64,000 nucleotides of DNA from Paenibacillus methanolicus (GCF_008124765.1 NZ_VNHS01000009.1:349648-413647); one strand, 5' to 3'; positions 1 through 8,792 are shown, numbered from the stretch's first letter. Program-made: numbers and translations. The notes: generated from the sequence alone by a model not told the origin.

Positions 1-56
1 TCGCTAGCGTATGCTTAAGGCGAAGCAAGGAAGAAGACAGGAGAGGGGCGAAGGCG

Positions 57-1076
57 ATGCTGCGAACGCTGGAACAATTGGAGCAGAAGCTGGCCGAGCC
101 GAACGAGGCGCTCGTGCGGGACTTGGCGCGCGTGGACGGCGATATTATCCTGCTGGGCGTCGGCGGCAAAATGGGGCCGAGCCTGGCGAAGCTGGCAATG
201 AACGCGATTCGGGAGGGGGGCTTGAACAAACGGGTCATCGGCGTATCGCGCTTCTCGAACGCCGCGGCCCGCGAAGAGCTGGAGCAGGCGGGCGTCGCGA
301 CCATCTCGTGCGAGCTGTTGGACGACGAGGCGCTGCGCGCGCTCCCGCACGCGGACAACGTCATCTATATGGCGGGCAATAAGTTCGGGACGAAGGGCCG
401 GGAGCATTTCACGTGGGCGATGAACGCGTATTTGCCCGGACGGGTGGCAGAGAAGTTCAAGGATTCGCGTATCGTGGCTTTCTCGTCGGGCAATATTTAT
501 CCGTTCCTGCCGACGGCGAGCGGCGGCGCGAGCGAGCATGTGGCGCCGGAGCCGCTCGGGGAATACGCCCAATCGACGCTGGGCCGTGAGCGCATCTTCG
601 AATACCATTCCCATAAGAACGGAACGCCGATGGTCATGTACCGGCTCAACTACGCGATCGATATGCGGTACGGCGTGCTGCTCGAGCTGGCTCGGGCGAT
701 CCACGAAGGCCGGGAGATCGACCTGACGATGGGCTTCGCGAACGTCATCTGGCAGGGGGACGCGAACGCGATGGCGCTGCGCTGCCTGCTGCACTGTAGT
801 ACGCCGCCTAATACCGTAAATATTACGGGTCCGGAAACGATGTCGATCCGCTGGGCGGCGCGGGAGCTTGCGAGCCGTCTAGGCAAGGAAGCAAGGTTCA
901 CGGGCAGCGAATCGGAGACGGCACTGCTGAACAACGCGTCCAAATCGCATCAATTATTCGGGTATCCGACCGTATCGCAGCTGCAGATGCTCGACTGGAC
1001 GGCAGGATGGGTGCAAGAGGGCGGCATGACGTGGAACAAGCCGACCCACTTCCAGGAACGAAAGGGGAACTTCTAG
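57..1076 (+). CDS. NAD-dependent epimerase/dehydratase-like protein (extended SDR fold)
   Basis: 339 residues. A Rossmann nucleotide-binding loop GVGGKMG lies near residues 35-41, followed by the strand order usual for extended short-chain dehydrogenases, and SSGNIYPF marks the active-site serine region. The expected YxxxK pair appears as YAQST, so the catalytic lysine seems replaced by threonine; the enzyme may be atypical or act only as a nucleotide-binding partner. The ATG at 57 follows a GGAGAGGGG ribosome site. It ends one base before the next start, so it is the first visible gene of a six-gene coupled operon that may begin upstream of the window. Substrate unknown. Confidence 0.75.
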   Translation: MLRTLEQLEQKLAEPNEALVRDLARVDGDIILLGVGGKMGPSLAKLAMNAIREGGLNKRVIGVSRFSNAAAREELEQAGVATISCELLDDEALRALPHADNVIYMAGNKFGTKGREHFTWAMNAYLPGRVAEKFKDSRIVAFSSGNIYPFLPTASGGASEHVAPEPLGEYAQSTLGRERIFEYHSHKNGTPMVMYRLNYAIDMRYGVLLELARAIHEGREIDLTMGFANVIWQGDANAMALRCLLHCSTPPNTVNITGPETMSIRWAARELASRLGKEARFTGSESETALLNNASKSHQLFGYPTVSQLQMLDWTAGWVQEGGMTWNKPTHFQERKGNF

Positions 1077-2162
1077 ATGGCTGCGGAACTAGAGTCTGCC
1101 AAGTTATTGTCGTCCGAGCTCGGCGCGGCGCTGCACGACGGTCTCGTCATCCCGGCCCATCCGCTGGCGCTCGATGAGCACCGCAAGCTCGACGAGGCGA
1201 GCCAGCGGGCGCTGACCCGCTACTATATCGCGTCGGGCGCCGGCGGCATCGCGGTAGGCGTCCACTCGACCCAATTCGAGATCCGCGATCCCGAGCACGA
1301 TCTGTTCGAGACGGTGCTGCGGATGGCGGCCGAGGAGATCGACCGGGCGCGGCTGGACCGTCCGTTCATCCGGGTGGCGGGCGTATGCGGCCCCACGGAG
1401 CAGGCGCTCCGGGAGACGGAGCTCGCCCTGTCGCTCGGCTACGACGCGGCGCTGCTCAGCATGGGCGGGCTAGCGGACTGGGGTGAGGAAGCGCTGCTCG
1501 AGCGGACGCGGCGGATCGCCGCGCGCATGCCGGTCATCGGCTTCTATCTGCAGCCGTCGGTCGGCGGCAGAACCTTCACCTACGAGTTCTGGCGCGCCTT
1601 CGCGGATATTCCGAACGTCGTCGCGATTAAGCTGGCTCCGTTCAACCGGTACCAGACGCTGGACGTGGTTCGGGCGGTCTGCGCATCCGATCGTCGGGAC
1701 GACATCGCCCTGTACACTGGCAACGACGATAACATCGTCGCGGATCTGCTGACGACGTACCGGTTCGCGATCGACGGCCAGCTTGTGGAGAAACCGATCG
1801 TCGGCGGCTTGCTCGGCCACTGGGCCGTATGGACGCATCGGGCGGTCGAGCAGCTCGCCGCCATCAAGGTAGCGCGCCGCGGCGAGAAGATCGATAGGGA
1901 ATGGCTGACGAAGGCGGTCGAGGTGACCGACGCGAACGCGGCGTTCTTCGATCCGGCGCATGGCTTCCATGGCTGCATCCCGGGCATTCACGAGGTGCTG
2001 CGCCGTCAAGGGCTCATGCGCGGCATCTGGTGCCTGAATCCGGACGAGACGCTGTCGCCGGGACAGCTGGAGGAGATCGACCGGATCTATGCGGACTATC
2101 CGCATCTGAACGACGACGATTTCGTCCGCGCGAACCTGGCGCGGTGGCTCGCGGCAGATTAG
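1077..2162 (+). CDS. Dihydrodipicolinate synthase (DapA)/N-acetylneuraminate lyase family protein
   Basis: 361 residues, longer than the usual 290-300 of class I pyruvate-type aldolases. A lysine in PNVVAIKLAPF is placed like the Schiff-base lysine, and the tyrosine in VIGFYLQP corresponds to the family's catalytic tyrosine. The extra length is mostly a C-terminal extension. Because it sits in a catabolic-looking operon with serine dehydratase and an amidohydrolase, a retro-aldol or dehydratase role on a small carboxylate is more likely than lysine biosynthesis; this is inference. It starts immediately after the stop of the upstream SDR gene. Confidence 0.8.
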   Translation: MAAELESAKLLSSELGAALHDGLVIPAHPLALDEHRKLDEASQRALTRYYIASGAGGIAVGVHSTQFEIRDPEHDLFETVLRMAAEEIDRARLDRPFIRVAGVCGPTEQALRETELALSLGYDAALLSMGGLADWGEEALLERTRRIAARMPVIGFYLQPSVGGRTFTYEFWRAFADIPNVVAIKLAPFNRYQTLDVVRAVCASDRRDDIALYTGNDDNIVADLLTTYRFAIDGQLVEKPIVGGLLGHWAVWTHRAVEQLAAIKVARRGEKIDREWLTKAVEVTDANAAFFDPAHGFHGCIPGIHEVLRRQGLMRGIWCLNPDETLSPGQLEEIDRIYADYPHLNDDDFVRANLARWLAAD

Positions 2163-2166
2163 CGCC

Positions 2167-2847
2167 ATGCGGTTCAAAGACGTGTTCGCCATTATCGGGC
2201 CGGTCATGATCGGCCCATCCAGCTCGCATACGGCCGGCGCCGCTCGCATCGGCCGGGCGGCCAGGCAAGCGCTCGGCGAGCCGCCGCTTGTCGCCGACAT
2301 CGTCCTGTACGGCTCCTTCGCCGACACCGGGCAGGGACACGGCACCGATACGGCGATCGTCGCCGGACTGCTGGATATGGACACCGACGACGCGCGCATC
2401 CCGGATGCGTTCGGCGAGGCGGAGCGGAGCGGGCTTGAGGTCTCGCTTCGCATGAGCGATGAGACGCAGCCGCATCCGAACACGGCCGCGATCGTCCTGC
2501 GCGGACCGTCCCGGCGGATATCGCTCCTCGGCCGCTCCATCGGCGGGGGCAGCGTGGAGATCGCCCGAATCGACCGGTTCGCCGTCAAATTCACGGCCGT
2601 CTATCCGACGCTGCTCATATTCCACGAGGACCGGGCCGGCGTCATCGCGGACGTTAGCGGCATTCTCCGATGCGCGCATGTGAACATCGGTTACATGACC
2701 GTCGATCGCGCCTCGCGCAGCGGCTCGGTCTTGACGGTGATCGAGTGCGATCAGGCCGTCCCGGCGGACGCGCTGCCCTTGATCCGCGGCCTGGCCGGCG
2801 TAAGCGATGTGAGCGTCGTCGATCTCGCGGCCAAGGAGGTACGTTAA
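2167..2847 (+). CDS. sdaAB: L-serine dehydratase, iron-sulfur-dependent, beta subunit
   Basis: 226 residues, normal for the Gram-positive beta subunit. The N-terminal domain contains the hallmark GPSSSHTAGAARIG. The C-terminal ~75 residues (from VYPTLLIFHEDRAGVIADVSG) form an ACT domain, known in this family as a serine-binding or regulatory module. With the alpha subunit it deaminates L-serine to pyruvate and ammonia in the cytoplasm. It begins 4 bases after the aldolase-like gene and ends 4 bases before sdaAA, so the subunits are translated together. Confidence 0.93.
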   Translation: MRFKDVFAIIGPVMIGPSSSHTAGAARIGRAARQALGEPPLVADIVLYGSFADTGQGHGTDTAIVAGLLDMDTDDARIPDAFGEAERSGLEVSLRMSDETQPHPNTAAIVLRGPSRRISLLGRSIGGGSVEIARIDRFAVKFTAVYPTLLIFHEDRAGVIADVSGILRCAHVNIGYMTVDRASRSGSVLTVIECDQAVPADALPLIRGLAGVSDVSVVDLAAKEVR

Positions 2848-2851
2848 CCCG

Positions 2852-3748
2852 ATGAGATTCGCGACATTGACGCAACTGAAGGAACTATGCGGCGAGCTAG
2901 GGGTGCCCATCTCGCAAGCGATGATGATCGAGCAGGCGCGGGAGACGGGCCAGACGGGGGCGCACATCTTCGAGCAAATGGCTGCTTACTATCAGATAAT
3001 GAAGGAAGCGGTCGCTCGCGGGCTCGGCCCCGGCGTCCGGTCCCGCAGCGGATTGACCGGCGGGGATGCCAAGCGGGTCAAGGACTACGCGGAACATGAG
3101 ATGCCGTCGCTAGGCGGCGAAGCGGCCAAGGCGATGGCTTACGCGCTGGCGGTGTCCGAGGTGAACGCATCGATGGGCAGGATTATCGCGACGCCGACGG
3201 CCGGCTCGTGCGGCATCATCCCCGGCGTGTTCGTCAGCGCCCAGGAACGGTTCGGCTGGGAAGACGACGTACTCGTTCGCGGGTTGTTCGCGGCCGGCGC
3301 GATCGGGTACGTCATCGCGAACAATTCGTTCGTATCCGGGGCGGAGGGCGGCTGCCAGGCCGAGGTCGGCTCCGCGATCGGGATGGCGGCCGGCGCGCTG
3401 ACCGAGCTGCGCGGCGGCACCCCGGAGCAAGCCGTGCATGCCGTCGGGCTGGCGCTGAAGAATTCGCTCGGCCTCATCTGCGATCCCGTCGCCGGGCTGG
3501 TCGAGATTCCGTGCATCGTCCGCAACGGCTTCGGCGCCGTCACCGCGCTCGCCGCGGCCGATATGGCGCTGGCCGGCGTCGTCAGCGCCATCCCGTCCGA
3601 CGAGGTAATCGGCGTCATGCTCGAGGTCGGCACGGCAATGCCGGCGAAGCACCGGGAGACGGCCAAGGGCGGTCTCGCCCAGACGCCGACGGGCCGGCGC
3701 ATCATGAAGGAGCTGTACGAGAAGGACGGGAAGGAGGGACGGACGTGA
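2852..3748 (+). CDS. sdaAA: L-serine dehydratase, iron-sulfur-dependent, alpha subunit
   Basis: 298 residues, the usual length. Cysteines in GSCGIIPG, EGGCQAE, LICDP and IPCIVRN match the set that ligates the oxygen-sensitive 4Fe-4S cluster holding and dehydrating serine. It forms the enzyme with the adjacent beta subunit. Its TGA stop overlaps the GTG start of the next gene (GTGA), a sign of translational coupling. Pyruvate and ammonia made here could be the end products of the whole operon. Confidence 0.93.
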   Translation: MRFATLTQLKELCGELGVPISQAMMIEQARETGQTGAHIFEQMAAYYQIMKEAVARGLGPGVRSRSGLTGGDAKRVKDYAEHEMPSLGGEAAKAMAYALAVSEVNASMGRIIATPTAGSCGIIPGVFVSAQERFGWEDDVLVRGLFAAGAIGYVIANNSFVSGAEGGCQAEVGSAIGMAAGALTELRGGTPEQAVHAVGLALKNSLGLICDPVAGLVEIPCIVRNGFGAVTALAAADMALAGVVSAIPSDEVIGVMLEVGTAMPAKHRETAKGGLAQTPTGRRIMKELYEKDGKEGRT

Positions 3749-4980
3749 AGCTGCTTGAACGGGCCCATGAGTTGGCGCCCGAATGGATCGCGTTCCGCCG
3801 CGAGCTCCACCGTTATCCGGAGCTGAGCTTCGCGGAGAGCGAGACGGCGGAGCGCGTCGCGCGGGAGCTTGCGCGACTAGGCATCTCCTATCGCAAGGGG
3901 ATAGGCGGGCATGGCATCGTCGCCGAGATCGTCGGCGAACGGCCGGGACCCTTGATCGCCCTGCGCGCCGACATGGACGCGCTGCCGATCGCCGAGGAGG
4001 CGGAGCTTCCGTTCGCCTCGGAGAAGCCCGGCGTCATGCACGCTTGCGGGCATGACGCCCATACGGCCATGCTGCTCGGCGCGGCCGAACTGCTCGCCGA
4101 GACGCGGGCATCGTTCGCCGGGCGGGTGAGGCTGCTGTTTCAGCCGGCGGAGGAGATGAACGCCGGCGCGAAGGCGATGGTCGCGGATGGCGCCTTGGAA
4201 GGCGTATCGGCTATATACGGGCTTCACAATCTGCCGACGCTCGCGGCCGGATGCGCGGCGGTCGCCGCCGGTCCGATGATGGGCTCCGTCGACCGCATCG
4301 AGATCGCGATCGAGGGTAAGGGAGCGCACGGGGCGATACCCGATCAAGGCATTGACCCGATCGTGTGCGCGGCCGCGCTCGTGCAGTCGCTCCAGACGAT
4401 CGTCAGCCGCGAGGTGTCCCCGTTCGCGAACGTCGTCGTGACGATCGGCAGCATTCGCGGAGGCGAGGCGAACAACGTCATTCCGAAGACGTGCATGCTA
4501 ACCGGCACCGTCCGCGCGTTCGACGCGGACGTGCAGCGGCGGCTGCCCGCCATCGTGGAGCGCATCGTCGCCGGCATCGCGGCCAGCTATCGATGCGCCG
4601 CGCGCCTGGACTATATCCCGCAAGTGCCCGTACTGGTCAATGAAGCGCAGTCTGCCGAGCTTGTCCAGGGCGTCATCGACGAGACGATCGGGGCGGGGCG
4701 CCGCGCTCCGCTTCGCCCGACGCTCGCGGGGGAAGACTTCTCGCTCTACCTCGGCGAGGTGCCGGGCTGCTTCTTCTGGCTCGGATCGGGTCCGCTCCAG
4801 GACGCGGAGCTGGCGTACGGCCTGCATCATCCGAAATTCACGTTGAACGAAGACTGCATCCCCGTCGGCATGGCGCTGCTGGCCGGCATCGCCCTGCGCG
4901 GGCTGCAGCGCCATCGAGAGCCATCGGCGGAGCGCGATAGCGGCGCTGCAAGCGGCTATGGGAATGAGGAGGCGCCATGA
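3745..4980 (+). CDS. M20 family metal-dependent amidohydrolase (N-acyl amino acid hydrolase type)
   Basis: 411 residues from the GTG at 3745, chosen because it overlaps the sdaAA stop and follows AAGGAGGG. Metal-site motifs of the M20D (IAA-amino acid hydrolase/hippuricase) group are present: RADMDALP, HACGHDAHTAM, FQPAEE, and a late histidine in LHHPKF; GAHGAIPDQGID lies in the dimerisation domain. These enzymes hydrolyse N-acyl or peptide-like amide bonds. Beside serine dehydratase, an obvious guess is release of an amino acid from an N-acylated precursor; the substrate is not shown by sequence. An open frame continues upstream inside sdaAA but is not a credible extension. Confidence 0.87.
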   Translation: MKLLERAHELAPEWIAFRRELHRYPELSFAESETAERVARELARLGISYRKGIGGHGIVAEIVGERPGPLIALRADMDALPIAEEAELPFASEKPGVMHACGHDAHTAMLLGAAELLAETRASFAGRVRLLFQPAEEMNAGAKAMVADGALEGVSAIYGLHNLPTLAAGCAAVAAGPMMGSVDRIEIAIEGKGAHGAIPDQGIDPIVCAAALVQSLQTIVSREVSPFANVVVTIGSIRGGEANNVIPKTCMLTGTVRAFDADVQRRLPAIVERIVAGIAASYRCAARLDYIPQVPVLVNEAQSAELVQGVIDETIGAGRRAPLRPTLAGEDFSLYLGEVPGCFFWLGSGPLQDAELAYGLHHPKFTLNEDCIPVGMALLAGIALRGLQRHREPSAERDSGAASGYGNEEAP

Positions 4981-5942
4981 TGATCGAATTGCTGCAAGAG
5001 AAGCATATCGACGAGGCGGTATCGCTATGGAACGCGGAGCTCGCCGGATCGTATCCGCTTCGCTCCCGGCTGCTGCGCCAGAATGTGCTGGCGGATCCGC
5101 ACGTCGTGCCGGAAGGGACGCTGGCGGCGATCGATTCGCGTACCGGCGAGCTGGTCGGCTTCGTCGTCGCCAAGGCATCCCGCCGGGAGGACGAGTCCTA
5201 TGGACTCGCCCGCGGGAACGGCTGGATTCACGCGCTGTTCGTCGCGCCGGAGCGCAGAGGGCAGGGCATCGGCACCGCCTTGCTATATCAAGCCGCCTTG
5301 GTGCTGCGGCATAAGGGCGTCGACCGGGTTGCCCTGGGCAACGATTTGCACCGCCGCCTGTTCCCCGGCATTCCGGACGAGCTGGCCGAGACGCAACGGT
5401 GGTTCGAACGAAGAGGGTTCCGTTACCGCGAGACCGCCTTCGACATGATCAAGACGTACGGGCAGGAGGAGCTGGTGCCCATGCCCGCGCTAGGCGAGGC
5501 GGCGTGCAGAGTCGCGGAACCTCAGGACCAAGCCGAGCTGGAAGCGTTCATGAGCCGCTGCTTCCCCGGCGCGTGGGATCTCCAGCACCGCGACTATTGG
5601 CGGCAAGGAGGAACCGGACGGGAATACGTGCTGCTGGAGCATGGCGGCAAGCTGATCGGCTTCTGCCGCATCAACGACTCGGCCTCCCCGTTATTGGCGC
5701 AGAACGTGTACTGGTCGCCGCTGTTCGAGGAGGAACTGGGCGGGATCGGCCCGCTCGGCATCGACGAGGCGTACCGGGGACGCCGATACGGTCTCTCCAT
5801 CGTGCAGGCGGCCATCCATACGCTGCAGGCGCGCGGCATTCGCCGGATCGTCATCGACACGACGCCGTTCGTCGACTTTTACGGGAAGCTTGGTTATGAA
5901 GTGTGGAAGACGTATGCGAAGTATGACAAGACGCTGGCGTGA
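4977..5942 (+). CDS. Tandem GNAT-domain N-acetyltransferase
   Basis: 321 residues containing two GNAT modules. The first has the acetyl-CoA loop RRGQGIGTALL near residues 90-100 and the second YRGRRYGLSIV near residues 262-272. ATGA overlap with the amidohydrolase places it in the same operon. Its pairing with a deacylase suggests acylation/deacylation of the same small-molecule pool or self-protection; substrate unknown. It is the last gene before an intrinsic terminator. Confidence 0.85.
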   Translation: MMIELLQEKHIDEAVSLWNAELAGSYPLRSRLLRQNVLADPHVVPEGTLAAIDSRTGELVGFVVAKASRREDESYGLARGNGWIHALFVAPERRGQGIGTALLYQAALVLRHKGVDRVALGNDLHRRLFPGIPDELAETQRWFERRGFRYRETAFDMIKTYGQEELVPMPALGEAACRVAEPQDQAELEAFMSRCFPGAWDLQHRDYWRQGGTGREYVLLEHGGKLIGFCRINDSASPLLAQNVYWSPLFEEELGGIGPLGIDEAYRGRRYGLSIVQAAIHTLQARGIRRIVIDTTPFVDFYGKLGYEVWKTYAKYDKTLA

Positions 5943-5976
5943 CGCGAACATGCGGCCGGTCCGGCATTGCACGCGA

Positions 5977-6038
5977 GGAACCTTTCCTTCACGGATCGAG
6001 GCGATGAAGCGCCTCCTCCGGGATGGAGAGGTTTTTTT
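5977..6038 (+). terminator. Intrinsic terminator of the serine dehydratase operon
   Basis: An outer stem (AACCTTTCC pairing with GGAGAGGTT, one G-T pair) encloses a perfect inner hairpin GAGGCG-ATGAAG-CGCCTC at 5998-6015 and is followed by a run of seven T. It begins about 35 bases after the acetyltransferase stop. Confidence 0.85.
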
Positions 6039-6057
6039 GCGTTTTAATAAAACGCTA

Positions 6058-6110
6058 TTGACTGGACACCGAATGGTGTCCTATAATTAAACCAGACACC
6101 AAATGGTGTC
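6058..6110 (+). promoter_or_regulatory. Sigma-A promoter with operator palindrome in the spacer plus a second operator
   Basis: TTGACT (6058-6063) and TATAAT (6082-6087) are separated by 18 bases that are themselves a palindrome, GGACACC-GAAT-GGTGTCC (6064-6081). A second copy, GACACC-AAAT-GGTGTC, lies at 6095-6110, its centre exactly 30 bp downstream. A repressor bound here would cover both promoter elements. The ArsR-type regulator encoded two genes downstream is the obvious candidate, making the operon self-regulated. Confidence 0.88.
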
Positions 6111-6181
6111 CAATTAAAAAAATCAGTTGAACATGCTCAACCAGAATAAACGCGACTCAACCACAATGAGGAGGAATTGAG

Positions 6182-6604
6182 ATGAACAAAGTGATCGGCA
6201 CGGCAACGACCGCGACAACGGCAACCCAGGTTCGAGGAAAGGCGATCGCGTATTGGACCGTCACGCTGCTGTTCGCGGCGTCGATGACGATGAGCGGGAT
6301 CGGACAATTGCTGCAATGGGAAGGAAATCTCGAATTGGTGGCGAATCTTGGATATCCTGTATACGTTTTGACCATTCTTGGGATATGGAAGGTGCTCGGC
6401 GCGATCGCGATCGTCGTGCCCGGGCTTGCCCGGCTGAAGGAATGGACGTACGCCGGCTTTTTCTTCCTCCTGACGGGGGCGGCGTTCTCCCATGCGTTCG
6501 GCAGCGAGACCGGCGTCGATGCGTTCTCCATTATCCTGCCGCTTGTCTATGCCGCGCTGAATATCGCTTCGTGGGCGCTGCGTCCGAAGAGCCGGACGCT
6601 GTAA
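6182..6604 (+). CDS. DoxX family membrane protein
   Basis: 140 residues with about four hydrophobic segments, including VTLLFAASMTMSGIGQLL and IWKVLGAIAIVVPGL, the layout of small DoxX/DoxD-like integral membrane proteins. A GAGGAATTGAG ribosome site precedes the ATG. First gene of a four-gene operon with ArsR, SRPBCC and YdeI proteins, a combination common in Bacillales; the biochemical role of these DoxX proteins is poorly defined. Confidence 0.85.
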   Translation: MNKVIGTATTATTATQVRGKAIAYWTVTLLFAASMTMSGIGQLLQWEGNLELVANLGYPVYVLTILGIWKVLGAIAIVVPGLARLKEWTYAGFFFLLTGAAFSHAFGSETGVDAFSIILPLVYAALNIASWALRPKSRTL

Positions 6605-6683
6605 GAGACGCCCGTAATGACCGGTCTCCCTTCGTGCCAACATGAGTGCAGCTGCGGTAAATTAATTTATTGGAGGGACTGTC

Positions 6684-7013
6684 GTGAGCGAGAACAACCA
6701 GTTGCGGGACGTGTTTGATGCGATCGCAGATCCGACGAGGCGCCGACTGGTTCGTCTGTTAGCAGAGGCCGAGGAGGTTCCGCTGCATGAATTGACGGCA
6801 CAGTTCGATATGGGCCGCACGGCGGTATCCAAGCATTTGACCATCCTGAAGGAAGCCGGACTGGTCCATGACCGCAAAGTCGGCCGCGAAACGCGATATC
6901 GGTTAAACGCCGCTCCGCTTCGAGAAGTGCAGGATTGGGTGGCTTACTATAACAAATTCTGGCATGCAAATTTGCTGCGCTTGCAGCACCTATTAGAGGA
7001 GGATGAAGAATGA
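6684..7013 (+). CDS. ArsR family winged-helix transcriptional regulator
   Basis: 109 residues. The helix-turn-helix core is visible: IADPTRRRLVRLL, then FDMGRTAVSKHLTILKEAGLV as recognition region and a wing VGRETRYRLNA. No CxC metal-binding motif is present, so it is unlikely to be a classical arsenic or cadmium sensor. It belongs to the group paired with SRPBCC/AHSA1 genes. It overlaps the next gene by ATGA and probably binds the two palindromes before doxX. Confidence 0.9.
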   Translation: MSENNQLRDVFDAIADPTRRRLVRLLAEAEEVPLHELTAQFDMGRTAVSKHLTILKEAGLVHDRKVGRETRYRLNAAPLREVQDWVAYYNKFWHANLLRLQHLLEEDEE

Positions 7014-7432
7014 GTTTAACGTTAAATTTGGATTTTCAGTACACGACGACGATCGAGAAGCTGTGGACCGCCTTGACCGATTCGGGCAAGCTTGCGAAGT
7101 GGATCGCCAACATCCACACCGGCCAGCCGATGGAGAACGATTTTCAACCCGTCGTCGGCTATAAATTTCAATTCCGCACCCAGCCGAGCGAGTGGTGGGA
7201 CGGCATTATTAACGGCGAGGTGCTGCTCGTGGAACAACCGAATCGGTTGTCCTATACGTGGGGCAGCGGCGATGAGGTCCACACGATTACCTGGACGCTG
7301 CAGGAGCTGGAAGACGGCAAGGTGAACCTGCATCTCGAACAGACCGGGATCTCCAACGCGCCAGCGTTGAACGGTGCCAAGTATGGCTGGACCAAATGGT
7401 GCGGCGATCTGGAACAGGCGCTGACGCAATAG
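7010..7432 (+). CDS. SRPBCC (AHSA1/START-like) domain protein
   Basis: 140 residues. The helix-grip fold pattern is recognisable: N-terminal YTTTIEKLWTALTDSGKLAKW, the central strands with LLVEQPNRLSYTWG, and a C-terminal helix around GWTKWCGDLEQAL. Such proteins bind hydrophobic ligands or act as partners of their ArsR-type regulator. Translation is coupled to arsR. Confidence 0.88.
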   Translation: MSLTLNLDFQYTTTIEKLWTALTDSGKLAKWIANIHTGQPMENDFQPVVGYKFQFRTQPSEWWDGIINGEVLLVEQPNRLSYTWGSGDEVHTITWTLQELEDGKVNLHLEQTGISNAPALNGAKYGWTKWCGDLEQALTQ

Positions 7433-7485
7433 TTCAAGCCGATGCGAACGCGGCAAGCCCATAAAATGAAGAGGAGCGCTCATGG

Positions 7486-8079
7486 ATGACGACTCGCGTA
7501 ACCAATCCCAAGGTGGATGGATTCATAAGGAAAGCCAAAACGTGGAAGGAAGAATTCGAGAAGCTGCGCGAGATCGTGCTGAACTGCGGGCTGAGCGAGG
7601 ATATCAAGTGGATGCATCCTTGCTACACGCTCGAGGACAAGAATATCGTGCTTATCCATGGTTTCAAAGACTATTGCGCGCTTCTGTTTCATAAAGGCGC
7701 CTTGCTGCGCGATCCCCACGGCATCTTGATCCAACAGACGGAGAACGTGCAGGCCGCGCGCCAGCTTCGGTTCACGGGCTTGCAGCAGATCATCGAGATG
7801 GAAGCGACCATCGAAGCGTATATTAACGAAGCGATCGAGGTGGAGAAATCCGGCTTGGCCATCGAATTCAAGAAGAGCGAGCAATATGCCGTTCCGGAAG
7901 AGTTCCAAGCGAAGCTGGATGAGCGCGCCGACTTGAAGACGGCTTTCGAAGCGTTGACGCCGGGGCGGCAAAGAGCGTACCTGCTGCATTTTTCGGCGCC
8001 CAAACAAGCCAAGACCCGGGAGGCGCGGGTGGAGAAATACATGCAGCAGATTCTCGACGGCAAGGGATTGAATGATTAG
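7486..8079 (+). CDS. YdeI/DUF1801-type protein
   Basis: 197 residues. The N-terminal ~110 residues carry the DUF1801 fold pattern (LREIVLNCGLSEDIKWMHPCY and FKDYCALLFHKGALL) and the C-terminal part has the OmdA/YdeI-like signature LTPGRQRAYLLHFSAPKQAKTR. The family is linked in B. subtilis to cationic-peptide responses, but the molecular role is unclear. The ATG at 7486 has GAGGAGCG upstream; the ATG at 7482 is out of frame. Last gene of the doxX operon. Confidence 0.82.
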   Translation: MTTRVTNPKVDGFIRKAKTWKEEFEKLREIVLNCGLSEDIKWMHPCYTLEDKNIVLIHGFKDYCALLFHKGALLRDPHGILIQQTENVQAARQLRFTGLQQIIEMEATIEAYINEAIEVEKSGLAIEFKKSEQYAVPEEFQAKLDERADLKTAFEALTPGRQRAYLLHFSAPKQAKTREARVEKYMQQILDGKGLND

Positions 8080-8159
8080 CGACGAATGGTCTTGCGTGCA
8101 GCTGGAGGTTGCCGGCAACAGTTCGTCAAGCCACGCGTCGATGCGAACATAGCGTAACC

Positions 8160-8192
8160 CGGCGGCCGGTCCATGCGATCGGCTGCTTTTTT
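8160..8192 (+). terminator. Terminator of the doxX operon
   Basis: GCGGCCG (8162-8168) pairs with CGGCTGC (8180-8186, one G-T pair) and is followed at once by six T. Confidence 0.75.
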
Positions 8193-8279
8193 GGCGTTGG
8201 ATGCATGTGCGGGTAGTGTGCAAAAGTAGGAAAAAGCGGTAATCTAGTGATATTCATTTTATAAAAGGAGGGCGATGCA

Positions 8280-8705
8280 GTGGCTCCCAAACATATCGTA
8301 TCCGCGGCGGCGATCGTCGTGAACGAGCGTAACGAGATTCTATTGATCAGAGGGCCTAAACGAGGCTGGGAGATGCCGGGCGGGCAGGTGGAAGAAGGAG
8401 AATCAATGAGAGACGCCGCGATCCGGGAAACCAAGGAAGAGAGCGGCATCGACATCGAAGTGACGAAGTTCTGCGGCGTTTTTCAAAATGTAGGCGCTAG
8501 TATCTGCAACACGCTGTTCTTGGGCAGGCCCGTCGGAGGTGAATTAACGACGACTCCGGAATCGCTGGAAGTCGGGTTTTTCCCAATCGACACCGCATTG
8601 GAGATGGTCAGCTGGGGCAATTTTAAGGAAAGAATCGAGCTTTGCTTGGATGAGGCTAGTCATCCGATCTATGTGGAGTTTTCCATTCCGCTTAAGGAGT
8701 GCTAG
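8280..8705 (+). CDS. Nudix hydrolase
   Basis: 141 residues with a complete Nudix box, GGQVEEGE followed by RETKEESGI, near residues 40-62, which binds the metal that drives cleavage of nucleoside-diphosphate-linked substrates. GTG at 8280 is chosen because AAGGAGG lies 7 bases before it; the ATG five bases upstream is in another frame. Single-gene unit; substrate not predictable. Confidence 0.9.
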   Translation: MAPKHIVSAAAIVVNERNEILLIRGPKRGWEMPGGQVEEGESMRDAAIRETKEESGIDIEVTKFCGVFQNVGASICNTLFLGRPVGGELTTTPESLEVGFFPIDTALEMVSWGNFKERIELCLDEASHPIYVEFSIPLKEC

Positions 8706-8792
8706 TGCGCATTCAACCTGGCATTGCTAGCGGGAGAATACTGCTCGACCTTTTCTCTCGATGGCAGTCGCGCAAGAAAATTCGGATTCGCG

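Noticed and set aside
11..794. Open frames on both strands overlapping the SDR-like gene
   Set aside because: Compositional shadows; the SDR frame has the conserved motifs.
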